Source: Azadirachta indica
Taxonomy: Eukaryota; Streptophyta; Magnoliopsida; Sapindales; Meliaceae
Length of the DNA: 64,000 bases
Direction: 5' to 3'
Assembly: GCA_022749755.1 (NCBI GenBank)
Contig: JAGQDM010000070.1
Location: forward strand, 5,133,183 to 5,197,182
Part shown: in pieces, positions 1 through 11,817 of the stretch
Layout: every line of letters starts with the position of its first letter
Numbering within the stretch: position 1 is the stretch's first letter
Notes under the pieces: model-generated
Told to the model about the DNA's origin: nothing
The model's database searches: none
Seen by the model: the letters and a program-made list of their open reading frames with translations, nothing else
Program-made: the position numbers and the translations under genes

Positions 1-719
1 GCACAAAGTAATTTTTGGGTTAACATAACAAAATGACAACTGCTTCATTACCAAAATGAGAAACATAATATACCCTAATAAGTTAAGCCAATGTGACAAA
101 TATTCAGAAAAAGAAAGTAAATAAACCAAATAGCAATAGAAATAGTTTAAAGTGTTTAAACGACCAGAAAAGTATTCAAACGACACAATCAAATATTAAC
201 AATGTTAAAGATGGCAAATGATGGACTTCACTGCTACACTATTTTCTGTCCTCTTTTATGCAATTGAATTACATTTCCCAGCAACTTCACAATATATTCA
301 CCATTTTCTAGACATTTTTAACATAATTTAAACAATCCATTCAGTATCCAATCAGGCCTGATAGACAATCCACGTATAACTACATAATCATAAATTGCGC
401 GGTGATCTTGAATCAACGAATAAAGTGTGGAAGTTACCCGTCACCTCAGATCTCTGGAAGTCTACTTCGGATTCGATGGCTCAAACATGACCTTCAATTG
501 AGTATCAAACTTTATCATACTCTATTTAAACATGATAAATATCTTAATATGCATATTACATATTTTCCTTTATGAAGGCTCTTTTTGTCTTTCTTGCACA
601 TAATTTTCTGTTACAACTCAAAATTTGTAGCTTTTTGCGTCATTTATCCAATTTTCACCAAGTTCGGATATTTTGTTCAAATACCCCGAATGCGGAAAAA
701 CAGCGGACTTCAAAGAGTA
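1..719. other. Upstream intergenic region, no gene seen
   Basis: AT-rich sequence ahead of the methyltransferase gene. Short open frames here overlap the first exon in other frames and show no recognisable protein. It presumably holds the promoter and 5' leader of the gene starting at 720, but I see no clear TATA box. Confidence 0.5.
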
Positions 720-3700
720 ATGGAAACTCAGAACACCGAGACGACTACAAGACCATCGGCGTTGAGATGGAAAATCCTTCGTCAAGCTCTCCTACGTCGT
801 TCCACTCAACAGATTCCCGGTATTTTCTACATCGCTGATCGTTAGTCGCAGTGTCACGAGCTAAAACTGTGGATGTTATTGTTTATGATTACTAGTCTTC
901 ATTCTCAGGTGAGCAATCTCAAGTCGGCATTTTTAACCACATTTCTCGGAAGACAACGCAAGGATTCAATTTGATCCCCTCCCAGTTAGTCCATAAAATT
1001 TCGGACTCTAGAGATGCACGCGTCTGTTACACTCTACCCGTGGCTGGTTCTCCCAAACTGTTTCTCACGTGAGTTCATTCTTTCACTCGTTTCTTCGAAT
1101 ACTTGGTGTGGTTGAAGTTGAAACACTGAATTTTTTATGTTAATTATGGATTTTTCATTTCGATAAGCTACAACGGAGTAGCATTGATAATTGGGACATT
1201 TTGTTAAAATCTCTTACAAATGAAGCTCTAACAGTGATTTTGATGCTCTTGTTGCCTTTCAGTTTCCTTTATAATTTAATTTTATATGTTTTGGATTTGA
1301 TGGTTACTCCGCGTACAACTTTACGCAGACAGAGAGTGGATAACCATGCTGAGCTCGGTGATTTTGAGATCTGTAATAGATACAATATTGACAATACTGG
1401 ACTCGTATGTAAGTTCTTTTCAAGTTGATAATAGACGCTCTGTAGATTAAAAATCAACCGTCAAGATTTATATTATTATTCAAGAAACATGCGAGACGTC
1501 TCTCTGCTTCATTATAGTCTAGTTTCCCTTTCAGAACACTACTCATACCATATGGAGAGTATCTTCCAGTTGTGGATATGATTGTTCTTTAAGATTTTAC
1601 TCTTTAGTCATGACTTTGCTTAGTCCTTCTCTATTTAATGTTTAATTGTTGTTGCCTTCTACAATATTAATTTCTGCTTGTATACTGGAAAAGTTTCTTT
1701 GTTAATTATTATGTTCATGTTTATAATTTTAGTATATTCTTTCTTGTACAGGTCACTGGCCATCTGAAGATGTCCTTGCTTTTTTCTGCTTGTCACATGC
1801 ACACATTTTTAGGTGGACTTTCTTCCTTACTTTTCGTTCTATGTTTCATTTACTTGCTTTCTCTGAAACTTTTTTCTGTATTATATAATTTCTGTACTTC
1901 TGCTATCCTTCTTAAATTCTCCAGCTCTAAAAGAGTTATTGAGCTTGGGTCAGGATATGGTTTAGCTGGACTAGTTATTGCAGCAACCACAGAAGCATTA
2001 GAAGTTGTAATCTCTGATGGGAATCCTCAAGTAGTTGATTGTATCCTTTTTCAATTAATCTTGCTAGCGATTAGTACATTGGGGTATTTATGGGTAGCAG
2101 TTAGAGTTTCGAGGGGAGACAGTAATTCAAAAATTTTAGAGTTCATTTTCAGATTAGGTAGAGAATCTATTGATAAGTTCTTAACCACCTGTATACATAC
2201 TATAGCATATGATGAATTATTTGGTCTGCATTTGGAGAAAAAAAAGGGAATTGTGGTTCAATAAGTTAGCAACATGTGGGAGGTGTCCTGTGGTTCACAG
2301 CGCGGGAATCTTGGAACGTTGACTCTGTTTCAATTTGGGAAAGGAGTCTTCCTGGTTAGACATTATGGGCTCTTAAAGGAGAGATGGGAGCAGAATTTTG
2401 AACTTTTTTCCCTATTACTTTTGATTTAGGTTTGACTTCCAGCACACTAAAACATCATCTTACTATGAATTGGTTATCCTAGTTTATGTTATTGGCTATA
2501 CAGTAATTTATTGATCTGTTTTTATTTCTGTATAAATTGGTGCAATATCCATTTTGCATTTTCTTTTTGGATGGAAGAATTTATCTGACTTTAAATGATC
2601 ATGCTCACAAGACCTTTAGATTTAGAATCTCCATTTGTGAGTAAAACTGTAGCTGGTCTTGTTACACTACATTGAAGCTTTGGTAGTAATATGCTGAGGG
2701 CTGCACAACTGATGTCTGACACCCTTCATTTTGGTCTGGCCTAGATTGCATTTACCCCTTCGTGGCCATAATTGAATTCGCCATGTCTGCTATCCATTTG
2801 CAATTCCAAGAATTTGATATTTTTTGTGACACATTATATGCTGATTTAGAACTTTATTTTATGGCAATAGTTGCACACTTAGCTGTTGCACTGTCAATTA
2901 CTTGAATCAAATAAATAACTCCAATCCTAGAATAATTTCTAGGCCTTCTAGAGTGTTAGAAACATCAATCAGGTATGGGCTTTCTGTTCTGTGGTTTTCT
3001 TGGAATTGTCAAATAGATTTTCGTTTTGCTTAATTTTAGATCTTGTTTACATATAGGGGAGTCATCTCCTAGTCTTGTCATGATTTAGCTCTTAGGTTGT
3101 GCTGATCACTTAATGTTGCAGAAGGAAGTGTCTGTTAATGGTGATGCTCATCATAAGTAATTTTACTTCATTTTCTGGATCACACTGAATACCATTCTGT
3201 TTTTAACTCCCTGTGGCAAAAGCAACCGCCTCCCCTCTTTTCTGTTGCTTTCTTTTGATCAATGTTAAAAGTGGTTCTTAACATCTAGATATTCAATGTA
3301 ACATAAATGCCAATTCCAGAGCATTTGGCGGCACAAATGTGAAGTCCAAGACACTGCATTGGAACCAGGAAGATGTTTCAAATATTGTTGACACCTTTGA
3401 TATCATTGTTGCAAGTGACTGGTATTTCCTATTGTGTTCATTGACAGTTTAATATAATACTACATCATGCTCTATTTGTTAATTTCCATATAGATAATCA
3501 TCCAATATGGATTAATTATTTACCATTACTGCAGTAAATTATGTTACATAATGCTTTATGTTGTGCAATGATGTCTAAGTAACATTGGAAAAAGATGGTG
3601 TTGGATGGCTTTCGGTACAAGGTTGTCATGACAGGTCCAACTTTCATATGAGCAGACAACTGTCTGCATACTCAGATCTATGTTATGCTTTCTATTATCT

Positions 3701-4803
3701 ATAACTTTTATAAATTCAAATGTTGTTTGGTTATTACAATGGTTAATGGCCTGGAGACATCAAGATATCCAAGTGCTTTTCACAAACTGACAACTTTTAT
3801 GCTAATATATAATCATGATACATACATATGCAAGCCTAAGCTGACGTGATTGTTTGACTTTCAGGATAAGTTTTTGTTCTCATATGCATATGTTAGGTGG
3901 GATTACGTCCAAGATTTCAAATTTTGTGTTAGGCATTTCAATTTTGTGTCAAACATTTCAAAAATTGTGTTAAAATTTTTAAGTTAGATTTTTAAGTCAG
4001 AACTTCAACTCTTGAGTTAGAATTTTCATATTTTGTGTAAAAAATTTCAAATTTTCCATTGTTGGTTACAATAGTTGTATGTTACATGTGATGTAACATC
4101 GGGAAGTCCATGTTAGGCACCACATTCTTTCAGTGTCAATTTTTAATTAAGATAAGAAGTGTTTGAGAAAGTAAAGCTTGTTATCAGTTACAATATATTA
4201 ATGGCCTGCTCTAATTTTTCTTCAGTATTTGACAAAAGATGAAAGCAAATACTGATGTGATTTTGTCACTTCTGTGATGTGTTTATCTTTTAGGTCATTT
4301 TTACACTTCTTTGGGGAATTCCACAAAGACCTTGTTCATTCAGTTACAATTTTTAATGGCCAGGAAATGTCAAGATATCCAAGTCTTATTCATTAGTCGA
4401 CAAAAAGCACTCATATGTAGCATGCGATGCCTGAACACGTGTTTGCACACACTGACATGAAGTTCACTTTTGTGATAAGTTTATCTTCTTTGATATTTTT
4501 AACTGGACATGTCATTTGGGCAGCACTTTTTTTAAGGAGTTCCACAAAGATCTGGCTCGAATCATCAAATTGTTGTTGAAGAAGATGGGCCCCTCCGAAG
4601 CCATATTTTTCAGCCCTAAAAGAGGTGACTCATTGGACAAGTTTTTAGAGGAAATTGCCAAAAATGATTTGCATTTCAGCGTAAAAGAGAACTATGATGC
4701 TGAAGTTTGGAGGCGGCATCAGATGTTCTCAAATGGAGATAATTCTTGGCCCAGCTACGATAAAGATCACTGCTACCCATTATTGGTCAGAATTACACTC
4801 TGA
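720..4803 (+). CDS. CaMKMT: Calmodulin-lysine N-methyltransferase
   Basis: This enzyme trimethylates a conserved lysine of calmodulin using S-adenosylmethionine. I place seven exons at 720-819, 909-1068, 1329-1408, 1752-1812, 1925-2040, 3289-3421 and 4524-4803; they sum to 930 nt, 309 aa plus stop, close to the roughly 300 aa of plant homologues. All introns are GT-AG and the phases agree. The class I methyltransferase SAM-binding motif ELGSGYG is at residues 140-146, followed by an acidic SDGNP segment near 166. Later come VASDC (about 213-217) and the FFKEFHKDLARI segment opening the last exon. The start ATG at 720 gives a short N-terminus ending WKILRQALLRR, as in plant homologues. Intron 6 is long (1.1 kb) and contains decayed tandem copies of the exon 7 boundary. 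The identification rests on remembered family similarity, so I am confident of the family and of most splice sites. Confidence 0.9.
3734..4555 (+). repeat. Decayed tandem duplication in CaMKMT intron 6 with exon 7 relic
   Basis: A module containing taatggcc, then tcaagatatccaagt, then a CTGACA segment and a TGATaAGTTTATCTT-like stretch recurs from about 3734, 4188 and 4341. The copy ending near 4334 carries a degenerate version of the exon 7 start (4304-4334, ending in tccacaaagacct) that resembles the real exon at 4524-4553 (tccacaaagatct). The real exon 7 lies at the end of the last copy. Confidence 0.6.
3908..4052 (+). repeat. Short imperfect tandem repeat in intron 6
   Basis: Variants of a unit around tttcaaattttgtgt recur several times with spacing of roughly 20-40 bases. 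The copies are diverged, so this looks like an old minisatellite. Confidence 0.5.
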
Positions 4804-7800
4804 ACTCTTGGAGCCTATATTTTTTTCATTATCTGCAAATATTTCAGGCACTTTGATGCAGTTTCCTGGGAAAATTTTTATACCTTAATTGACCTTAGTG
4901 ATACAGGGGCATTTATAAGTAGTACATTATTTATTTGCAAACGTAGAATTCCCTGTACAAAACCTTGCCAAACACACTATTGTGGCCTACAAGTGAATGG
5001 GTCCCATATATCACTATGGCACATAGGTCCTACTGATTTATGGTTTGCCAATTGTTAGAAAAAGCACATAGATGCTCTTTTGATTATCTAATTTATTATG
5101 ATTTTCCTTTTGAACATAATAGAAGAGTGCACTGAAACTTTTGGTAGGAGATGCCTTATCTTCATTTGAGCATCACTTTAGTTGCCTATAAGATGTAGCC
5201 GTCAATGAGTAAACAAAGACCGTCCTTCTAAAGGGTGATGTATAACAGCGTCAAAAGCTCTCTGATGCTGTGTGGATCAATTAAACTAGCATTCACTTGT
5301 TAGTGGAAAAAGTGTTCAATGCTTTTTTATTATATATTCCAGAATTGAGCATCCATAATCAACGCAGTGAAATTCTGAGTTTGAATTCTAGGCTATAGCA
5401 GAAGTTAAACTTTCTCTTTTTTTAAGTATACTGCATTGACATCAAGGAATACGCTGAAGTAACCTTTGTTTTCACGAATTCTTTTTATTTTAGTTGAATG
5501 TTTATGTTATTTATGATGCATCATCACATTGTCCCACAGGTGTTCTCTGACAAAAGAGGCAACCAAATATTAAGAACAAGGGATAGGAATATAACTTTGT
5601 ACCAACACGATCATTATGATTTATTCTGTAGAATTTGACTTGATTGGTTGTTTAAAATCCACTGAAAGCAATTAGGGCTAATTAAGTTTGTGAATAATGA
5701 TTGATAGCAACAGGCATGCATACAGAAACTTTCACTTTGCTGTCATTGGAGGGACTGCCGCCTTAACACTGTTGCTTCTTTGGGCGGAAACCTGAAATTA
5801 ATGAGTTGCATACAGACTCTCCCAATTGTTAACGGCCTTTGCAGGATTTTTGTGGTTGATAGTTCTTTGTTGCCTCATTGCTAATTCATTGCACCATTTG
5901 AATTTGAGTACAGTATATCCCTAGTCGTCAAATAGGTACAACTTCATAACTCTTTCATTATAATTTTTAATTTTCTTTTTCGTAATTCTCAATTTATGGA
6001 TTATATTCGAGAGACCTAAAAAATGTAGGATAATTTTGAGAATTATGATGACAACTCAGAGAATTACAATGAAATAGTTAAGGAGACCCCGATTTATTTA
6101 GGATGCAGAGTCAGTTTATTTAGTTCTTGGTATGATGTTTTATTTGTTTAATCAAAGCGAGGGTCTCTCGTTTTACCTTTTTATTCCATAGCTTAAAATA
6201 TTTTCCATATTCTCGTGATCTTGATATTATCATCCCTAACGACAATTGAAAATCTGGACAATTACCTCCCTTTTTTGTTTTTCCATTGCATGAGATGTAT
6301 TAGTTAGAGGTATTAAATTAACTAAACACTTAACGATATCAATTAAATTCTAACTAGATTATTTCTAGATATAAAAAATGCTGTAGTAATTATGCTGTAA
6401 AACACGGTAGTTAAAATATTAGAATTGCTCATTTCGTACTTTATCCATCAATTATTAGCACACTTATCATTGATAATTAAATGATTTCATTTTAGCAACT
6501 CATTTATTTGCGTTTTACATTTAATGATTTGATTTTCCAATACTAGTGAATTAAAAACCACAAACACTTAAATTATAAATATATCATTATCATAGTTTGC
6601 AAAAAGGTGTTGTCTATATGTATGGTAGTTGTAACCATATTTTCAGTATAGTATTACCGGATTCAGTATACTATTAAAAATATTGCGTGGAAAATCTCTT
6701 TTCAACTCTCGTAAGCTTAAATGTCCCTTGTATCAGCATAAAGTTATGTGATGTGGTAAAAGTTTGGAGAAAGCTAAAAGGGCGAAGCATCATTGAAAAT
6801 AGATCACAATCTCCTTCTTATCTTCAAGAAAAGTAGGTTACCCCACACAAGTTGGTGAAGAATCCATCCCCTCAACATTCACCTGACTGTAACATCATGT
6901 AATACAAATAGCTCCCTTGGACGGCAATTCGGATCATTCTTATATTGGCTTCTCTTGCTTTTATTTCTTTCAACAACAGAAAATGGTCCCTCAGTTTTGT
7001 TATATTGATCCATCCAAGAATGTTCAACCTTCACAATTTCTGTAGAATTGAATCAATTGATGGCAAAATTTGGAACCAACCCACTCCTGAATTATTACGT
7101 CCAATCATCCATTCGGATTTATGACATCCCACCACACCCATATCAATCGTCTTTGTTTTTAAGGTGTACACAAGTTCTATTTATATATATTTATGTAATA
7201 GTCTTGTAATACTGTGACATGTTTAATTTATTCTGGTGAAAATGTAAAATATGCGTTAACAATAAATTTGTATATGATTTCAAATATGTAATTATAACTT
7301 TTGTTTTATCAAAATATTTTCTACTTTTTTCTCGTAAGTATAAGAGATTTTCCGTTTTAATTGAATGGCCGTTGGAAACTAAAATTACGATGGGGAACGA
7401 GAATTTGGTATGACAATGACTTGTTGGAGCGGTGATAAAGCTAATGATTGACATTGTATCATGATTTGTTTCTCATCAATAATTAATTCCTCAATTGTAT
7501 AATGTTATCTTGGAAATGCAAGTAAACAACATTACTCAACGGAGCTATGATTGTTTTGTGAATTTAATATTTTTATTTCTAAGTGCGTTCAGATTTCTGC
7601 TTAAAAAATCTGCATTCAGTCAAAAATATCCCAAGCAGCGAAAAAATCTGCATACAGTGAGTTAACCATTAACTGTCTGTCAGCAAAAGAGTTGGATAGC
7701 GGCAAGCAAGCAATTCAAAAAAGCGAATGAAAACGTGTATGGAAACTCACTGCTTTGCTTCAATTTTACTACAATTCATTTTCTTTACTTGTAAATACAG

Positions 7801-8307
7801 CTTAAAAGCTAAAGCTTGTGATATTGGCAAAGTGGCTTGTACACCCCACACATCCACCAGAGTGTGGCTTACTTACATCTCTGTCCTCGTAATATTTTAA
7901 TCGTGAAAAGAATAAAGGAAGAGAAGAGACGAGACTCCAGTCTCAAAGTGTTCATTGTTTAGACAATTATTTCACTTTCTTGAATCTTTTGCTTTTGCTA
8001 GGAAAATAAACAACCATACAAAAAATAAAAATGTGAGCAAAAAAGCAAAGGCTTAAACGAGAACACTTTCTATTAATTTCTGAAAAAAGAAAATATAATA
8101 TGCTTGCTGCTTTACATATTAGTAATAATGCTAGGAATATATATCTAATTAAAACATTAATTATGCTAGAATTGCAAGTGCGTTGGTTACAATCTCGATT
8201 TTGTCATGTTTTCCTAGCTAGGCAAAAACTAAAGTGTCACCATAATGTTCCTGTCGGTGCTTTCTTCTTGTCTCTTTCTTCCTCCTTTAGAGTTTCCACA
8301 TGAAAAA
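4804..8307. other. Intergenic region, no gene seen
   Basis: About 3.5 kb of AT-rich DNA between convergent genes. It includes the 3' flank of the methyltransferase. The open frames present are short and resemble nothing I know. I see no RNA gene, element ends or long repeats. Confidence 0.5.
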
Positions 8308-9464
8308 CTACAACGGTACGAAACAGAGAAACAGAGAAATGACCAAAACAAGGGCACGTTGCAGAGGAAAACAAGGACGACTTCTTGTTGAATCTCCAAT
8401 TGCCAAATTTGCTAACCATGAACTAGCAAATGAAGCTGCTTGTACAGGTTCTGAATCCGACCCAGGCCCATCTGTGGTTTCTCCTCCCTTGGAAGATGAA
8501 TTAGAATTACTAGCAGACTTTAAACTGCAACCAACAAGAATCATTATCAATACCAGAATTAAGGGAATTCAATAACAACCCATTTGCTAATTAAAATGAA
8601 CAAAATATGAAACATTTCATTTACCTTGGAGAATTGGGACAAAATGTGATGGTGTAATCCGCACCAGTGCACGTAAATGTACTCGTGGCATCGTCATACG
8701 CATAGCTATAAGATTTCGGACACGCGTTCTTGAAAATGTTCGAGTACATAGACGGCTTACAAGTGGCGGGTGTGTTATACGCGCCGCTGCAACAGTATTC
8801 TGGGTTACCGAACGCCTCACAAGCACTCCGACAGGCGGCGCCGCCTTGGGCTCTCAGTTCATTGGGGCAACTTCTGTTCAAGTCAGTAACACATCCAGTG
8901 GTGGAGCAAGCTCCTGAACCACCGTTGCCTTCAACAATGATCGGCAAGTTGTAGCCGTCAACAAGACTGACGTCGTAGAAGTCTTGTGAGCCGGAGCCGA
9001 GTGTGAACTCGGCTAAGGTGGCTGGCGGGGTAGCGCCGGCTCCGTTACATTCGACTTCGCCAGAGCCACAGTCAGCAGTAGAGCAGGAGCCGTGACCTGA
9101 GCTGTCAAAGTTGCAGCCAGTTCTTCCCCAGAAACGACCTGACCACCCTGTGGGCGCTTGGAAAGAACGTGAACTGCCCTTTGGAAGTTCAAAACCTGTG
9201 CTGTCTAGCTTCGGGTTGCCCAGAATTCCTGGCCAGACCGTGTAATCGCATTTGTTCACAAATGTAAATGAAGCAGCCGTAGCACCTGTAATACAGAACA
9301 AAACAACATGCAATTTCGTAAGACGACTGCTAAATTTATTCTTAAATCGTGAAAACTGGACGGGAAAGTGTAAAGTGTCTGAATTTTTACCAACCTTTGG
9401 GAATGAAGAGAAGCAGGAGGCTTAGGGTTAACCAAGAATAGGAGTGCTGAGAGAAAACAGCCAT
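8308..9464 (-). CDS. Thaumatin-like protein (PR-5 family) with C-terminal anchor
   Basis: A secreted thaumatin-like/osmotin-type protein of the PR-5 defence family, some members of which bind or cut beta-1,3-glucans. Three exons: 9395-9464, 8625-9285 and 8308-8524, 948 nt, 315 aa. Residues 1 to about 28 are a signal peptide with an LTLSLLLLF core. The thaumatin domain (about 29-243) has all 16 cysteines of the long-form family, the GRFWGRTGC segment, and the acidic-cleft residues around LAEFTL and FYDVSLVDGYN. Exon 3 adds a Ser/Gly-rich linker and a hydrophobic tail (ALVLVISLFLCF), which suggests GPI or membrane anchoring. If intron 2 is retained, translation stops immediately (AGG TAA), giving an unanchored protein. 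Its paralogue at 16447-17774 has the same strand and structure. Family is certain; enzymatic activity is not shown by sequence. Confidence 0.92.
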
Positions 9465-9751
9465 AGCAAATTCTTACTGTTAAATGAATGTTTAACCAGA
9501 ACTAATGATCAGGCTGGGAAACAAATATTGTTACAGAAAAATCAATGTTTAAGAATTGTGAATTTGTGAGTGTTGAATCATGGAGGATTCGGAGAAAGAT
9601 ACAAGAAAGATGGTGAGGATTGCACTTAGCAACCCATATAACTCCAAGAATTAAATGAGCTTCGCTGTATAGTTTGTTATCACTCAGTTTCTTCCTTCCT
9701 TAAAAAGAGTAGAGGACTGAGTGGTGGGGAAAATTGTATTTATGGGATTAT

Positions 9752-9759
9752 AATTTATA
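9752..9759 (-). promoter_or_regulatory. Possible TATA box of thaumatin-like gene 1
   Basis: Reads TATAAATT on the minus strand, about 290 bases upstream of the ATG at 9464. A CATAAATA alternative lies slightly nearer. Either would imply a long leader, so the assignment is weak. Confidence 0.3.
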
Positions 9760-11793
9760 AGGGGGCGAGAGAAAAATGGAAAGGCCGAAGTTCTTTCTGT
9801 CATTAGCTATAAGCTTGCAAAGTATTAGATGGGGTGTGGTAAGGTCCACTTAACTACCAATGAGGATTCAGTTTATTGCAATCAAATCTCATTTCAGTGT
9901 TTCGAATAGCTGGAAAACTTTCTTCTTTTACTTTGACGTGGCACCGTTTCATTTGCTATGCTTTTCGCTGATAAAAAAGAATTCTGAAACATCCGGAAAC
10001 GGACAAGTCCTAGACAGTTTTCCAAGTGCTATTAGGTGTTATATAGAAACCAAAATTCTTCATACACTGATCTTCGTTTCAATCAATAATTTAAATTGAT
10101 TGTACGTATGCGATGGTGAACTGATATTTTTATGAAAGCAGGAACTGTGGATCATAACAATTGTGTGGTGTACTCGGGAGGGGGCTGTTACATATTTTGG
10201 AGAGCACATTCTCATTTTTCTGTGGCAGAATCAATAAATGGTTTGTTTTTAATTCAACATTTTGCAGCGAGTGGGAGCCTCCTGCAAGCTTATACTTCGA
10301 CACATAATTCACATGAACGAACACGTGTCCACCAATACTTGGTGCCGTCTGTCTGCTTGTGTCAAAGCAAATTATCATTTCAATTTATTATGATTCGTTA
10401 TTCAATTCCGCCCGTTAGTCAGCGCCCGAGACCTACCATCGCCGCTGGTTTCGATTCCCACGAACTCCGTTAAGAGACGGCGTTTGAAACGTGGCGCGAC
10501 ATCATTGCTTGACCGGCGGGATTTGCTTGCTCCGAAGGGGGAAGCAAATCACATGGTTGTTCGGCGGGATTTTTGCACATTGCAATTTTGATCACAAAAA
10601 GTTAAAAAGATTTTCTGAGTACCATTTTGATCATGATCATGATCAGCGACAGATTCAGACATTTTACGTACCGCCTGATCGTGATCAGTAAAGATTTGAT
10701 TTTCTTACCATTTTTGCAGTTTACTCATTTAATTAGGTACTTGTTTACAAAGGGATCCATTTACATTTATTTATTTACTTCTAGGAGTTTTCTTTTGAGA
10801 ACTTTAACCATTAGTTCGTTTTTCTTTTTTTCTTTTTCCTCTTTTTTTTGGTTACAAATTTTAAGTTTTCTCTTAAATTTTTTATTTTATGTTTATACCT
10901 TAATTCTTTTGGATAATTTAAAATAAAATTCAATTAAAAAACTTAATAAAAAAAAAGTTCAAAAAATATGTCTAAAAGTTTATTCAATGAAAAATACAGT
11001 TGTTGTATCATAAGTTTATCAATATTTAATGATATTTGAGGAATGTAATATCAGAAATATAAATAAATATGATAAGAATAATAGAATTCAACAATACTAA
11101 AATTTTCTATTATATATTAAAAAAAAAATGGTTGTTAGACAAGAAACAAGAGGTATAAATTCCGATCCAACTATCAAAAAGAACCATTACTACTGTAAAA
11201 GAAAAGGAGGAAGAAAGAAATCTCTTCAAAACCTGCTTGTTACAATGGTACACTTTCTTCTCCTTCTTCTTCTTTTAATGGAAAAGAACGAATGATAAGG
11301 GTTAAAAACAACTTTTACTTTAATATAGAATATAAAAAAAAAATCCAAAATAAAATTGGCTTGCAGCGTTTCATTGATGGATATCATTTATTTTGTTTTT
11401 CATTTTCTATTTTGCGGGATAATGATTCAATAAATTAATGATTTAGTTTGAGAGCAATGAGAGCAACATTTATGATGCTTTATATGGTTTGTCTCATCGT
11501 CTATTAGACATATATATTAATGTTCGAGAAGGAAAAGCTTGAAGTTAAGTTGAAAGAGTGGATTGGCAACAACTCCATATGATTACTGGTTTACTGTCTG
11601 AATGACATTACAACAATCTGCGTATCTTTCAACTCCATCCGCAGAAACTTGGTACAAATCCAGATGGACCTTCTCATATCTTTCTGTAACAGTTAATTCA
11701 AATCGATAGATCGTTCCTTCACTACTCTTTTTGCTTGAGTCTGCTTTAGCTTTCCAGTGGGTCAGCCTTGTCTAGCTTTCCAAGTGATGATCA

Positions 11794-11817
11794 TATATAT
11801 ATATATATATATATATA
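11794..11817. repeat. (TA)n microsatellite
   Basis: About twelve uninterrupted AT/TA dinucleotides directly visible in the sequence. Confidence 0.9.

Noticed and set aside
1770..2264. 164-codon open frame in the methyltransferase gene
   Set aside because: It runs through introns 4 and 5. Only the parts at 1770-1812 and 1925-2040 are exon; the rest is intron read-through.
10440..10475. Possible tRNA T-arm (ggtttcgattccc)
   Set aside because: No matching acceptor stem, D-arm or anticodon arm found around it.
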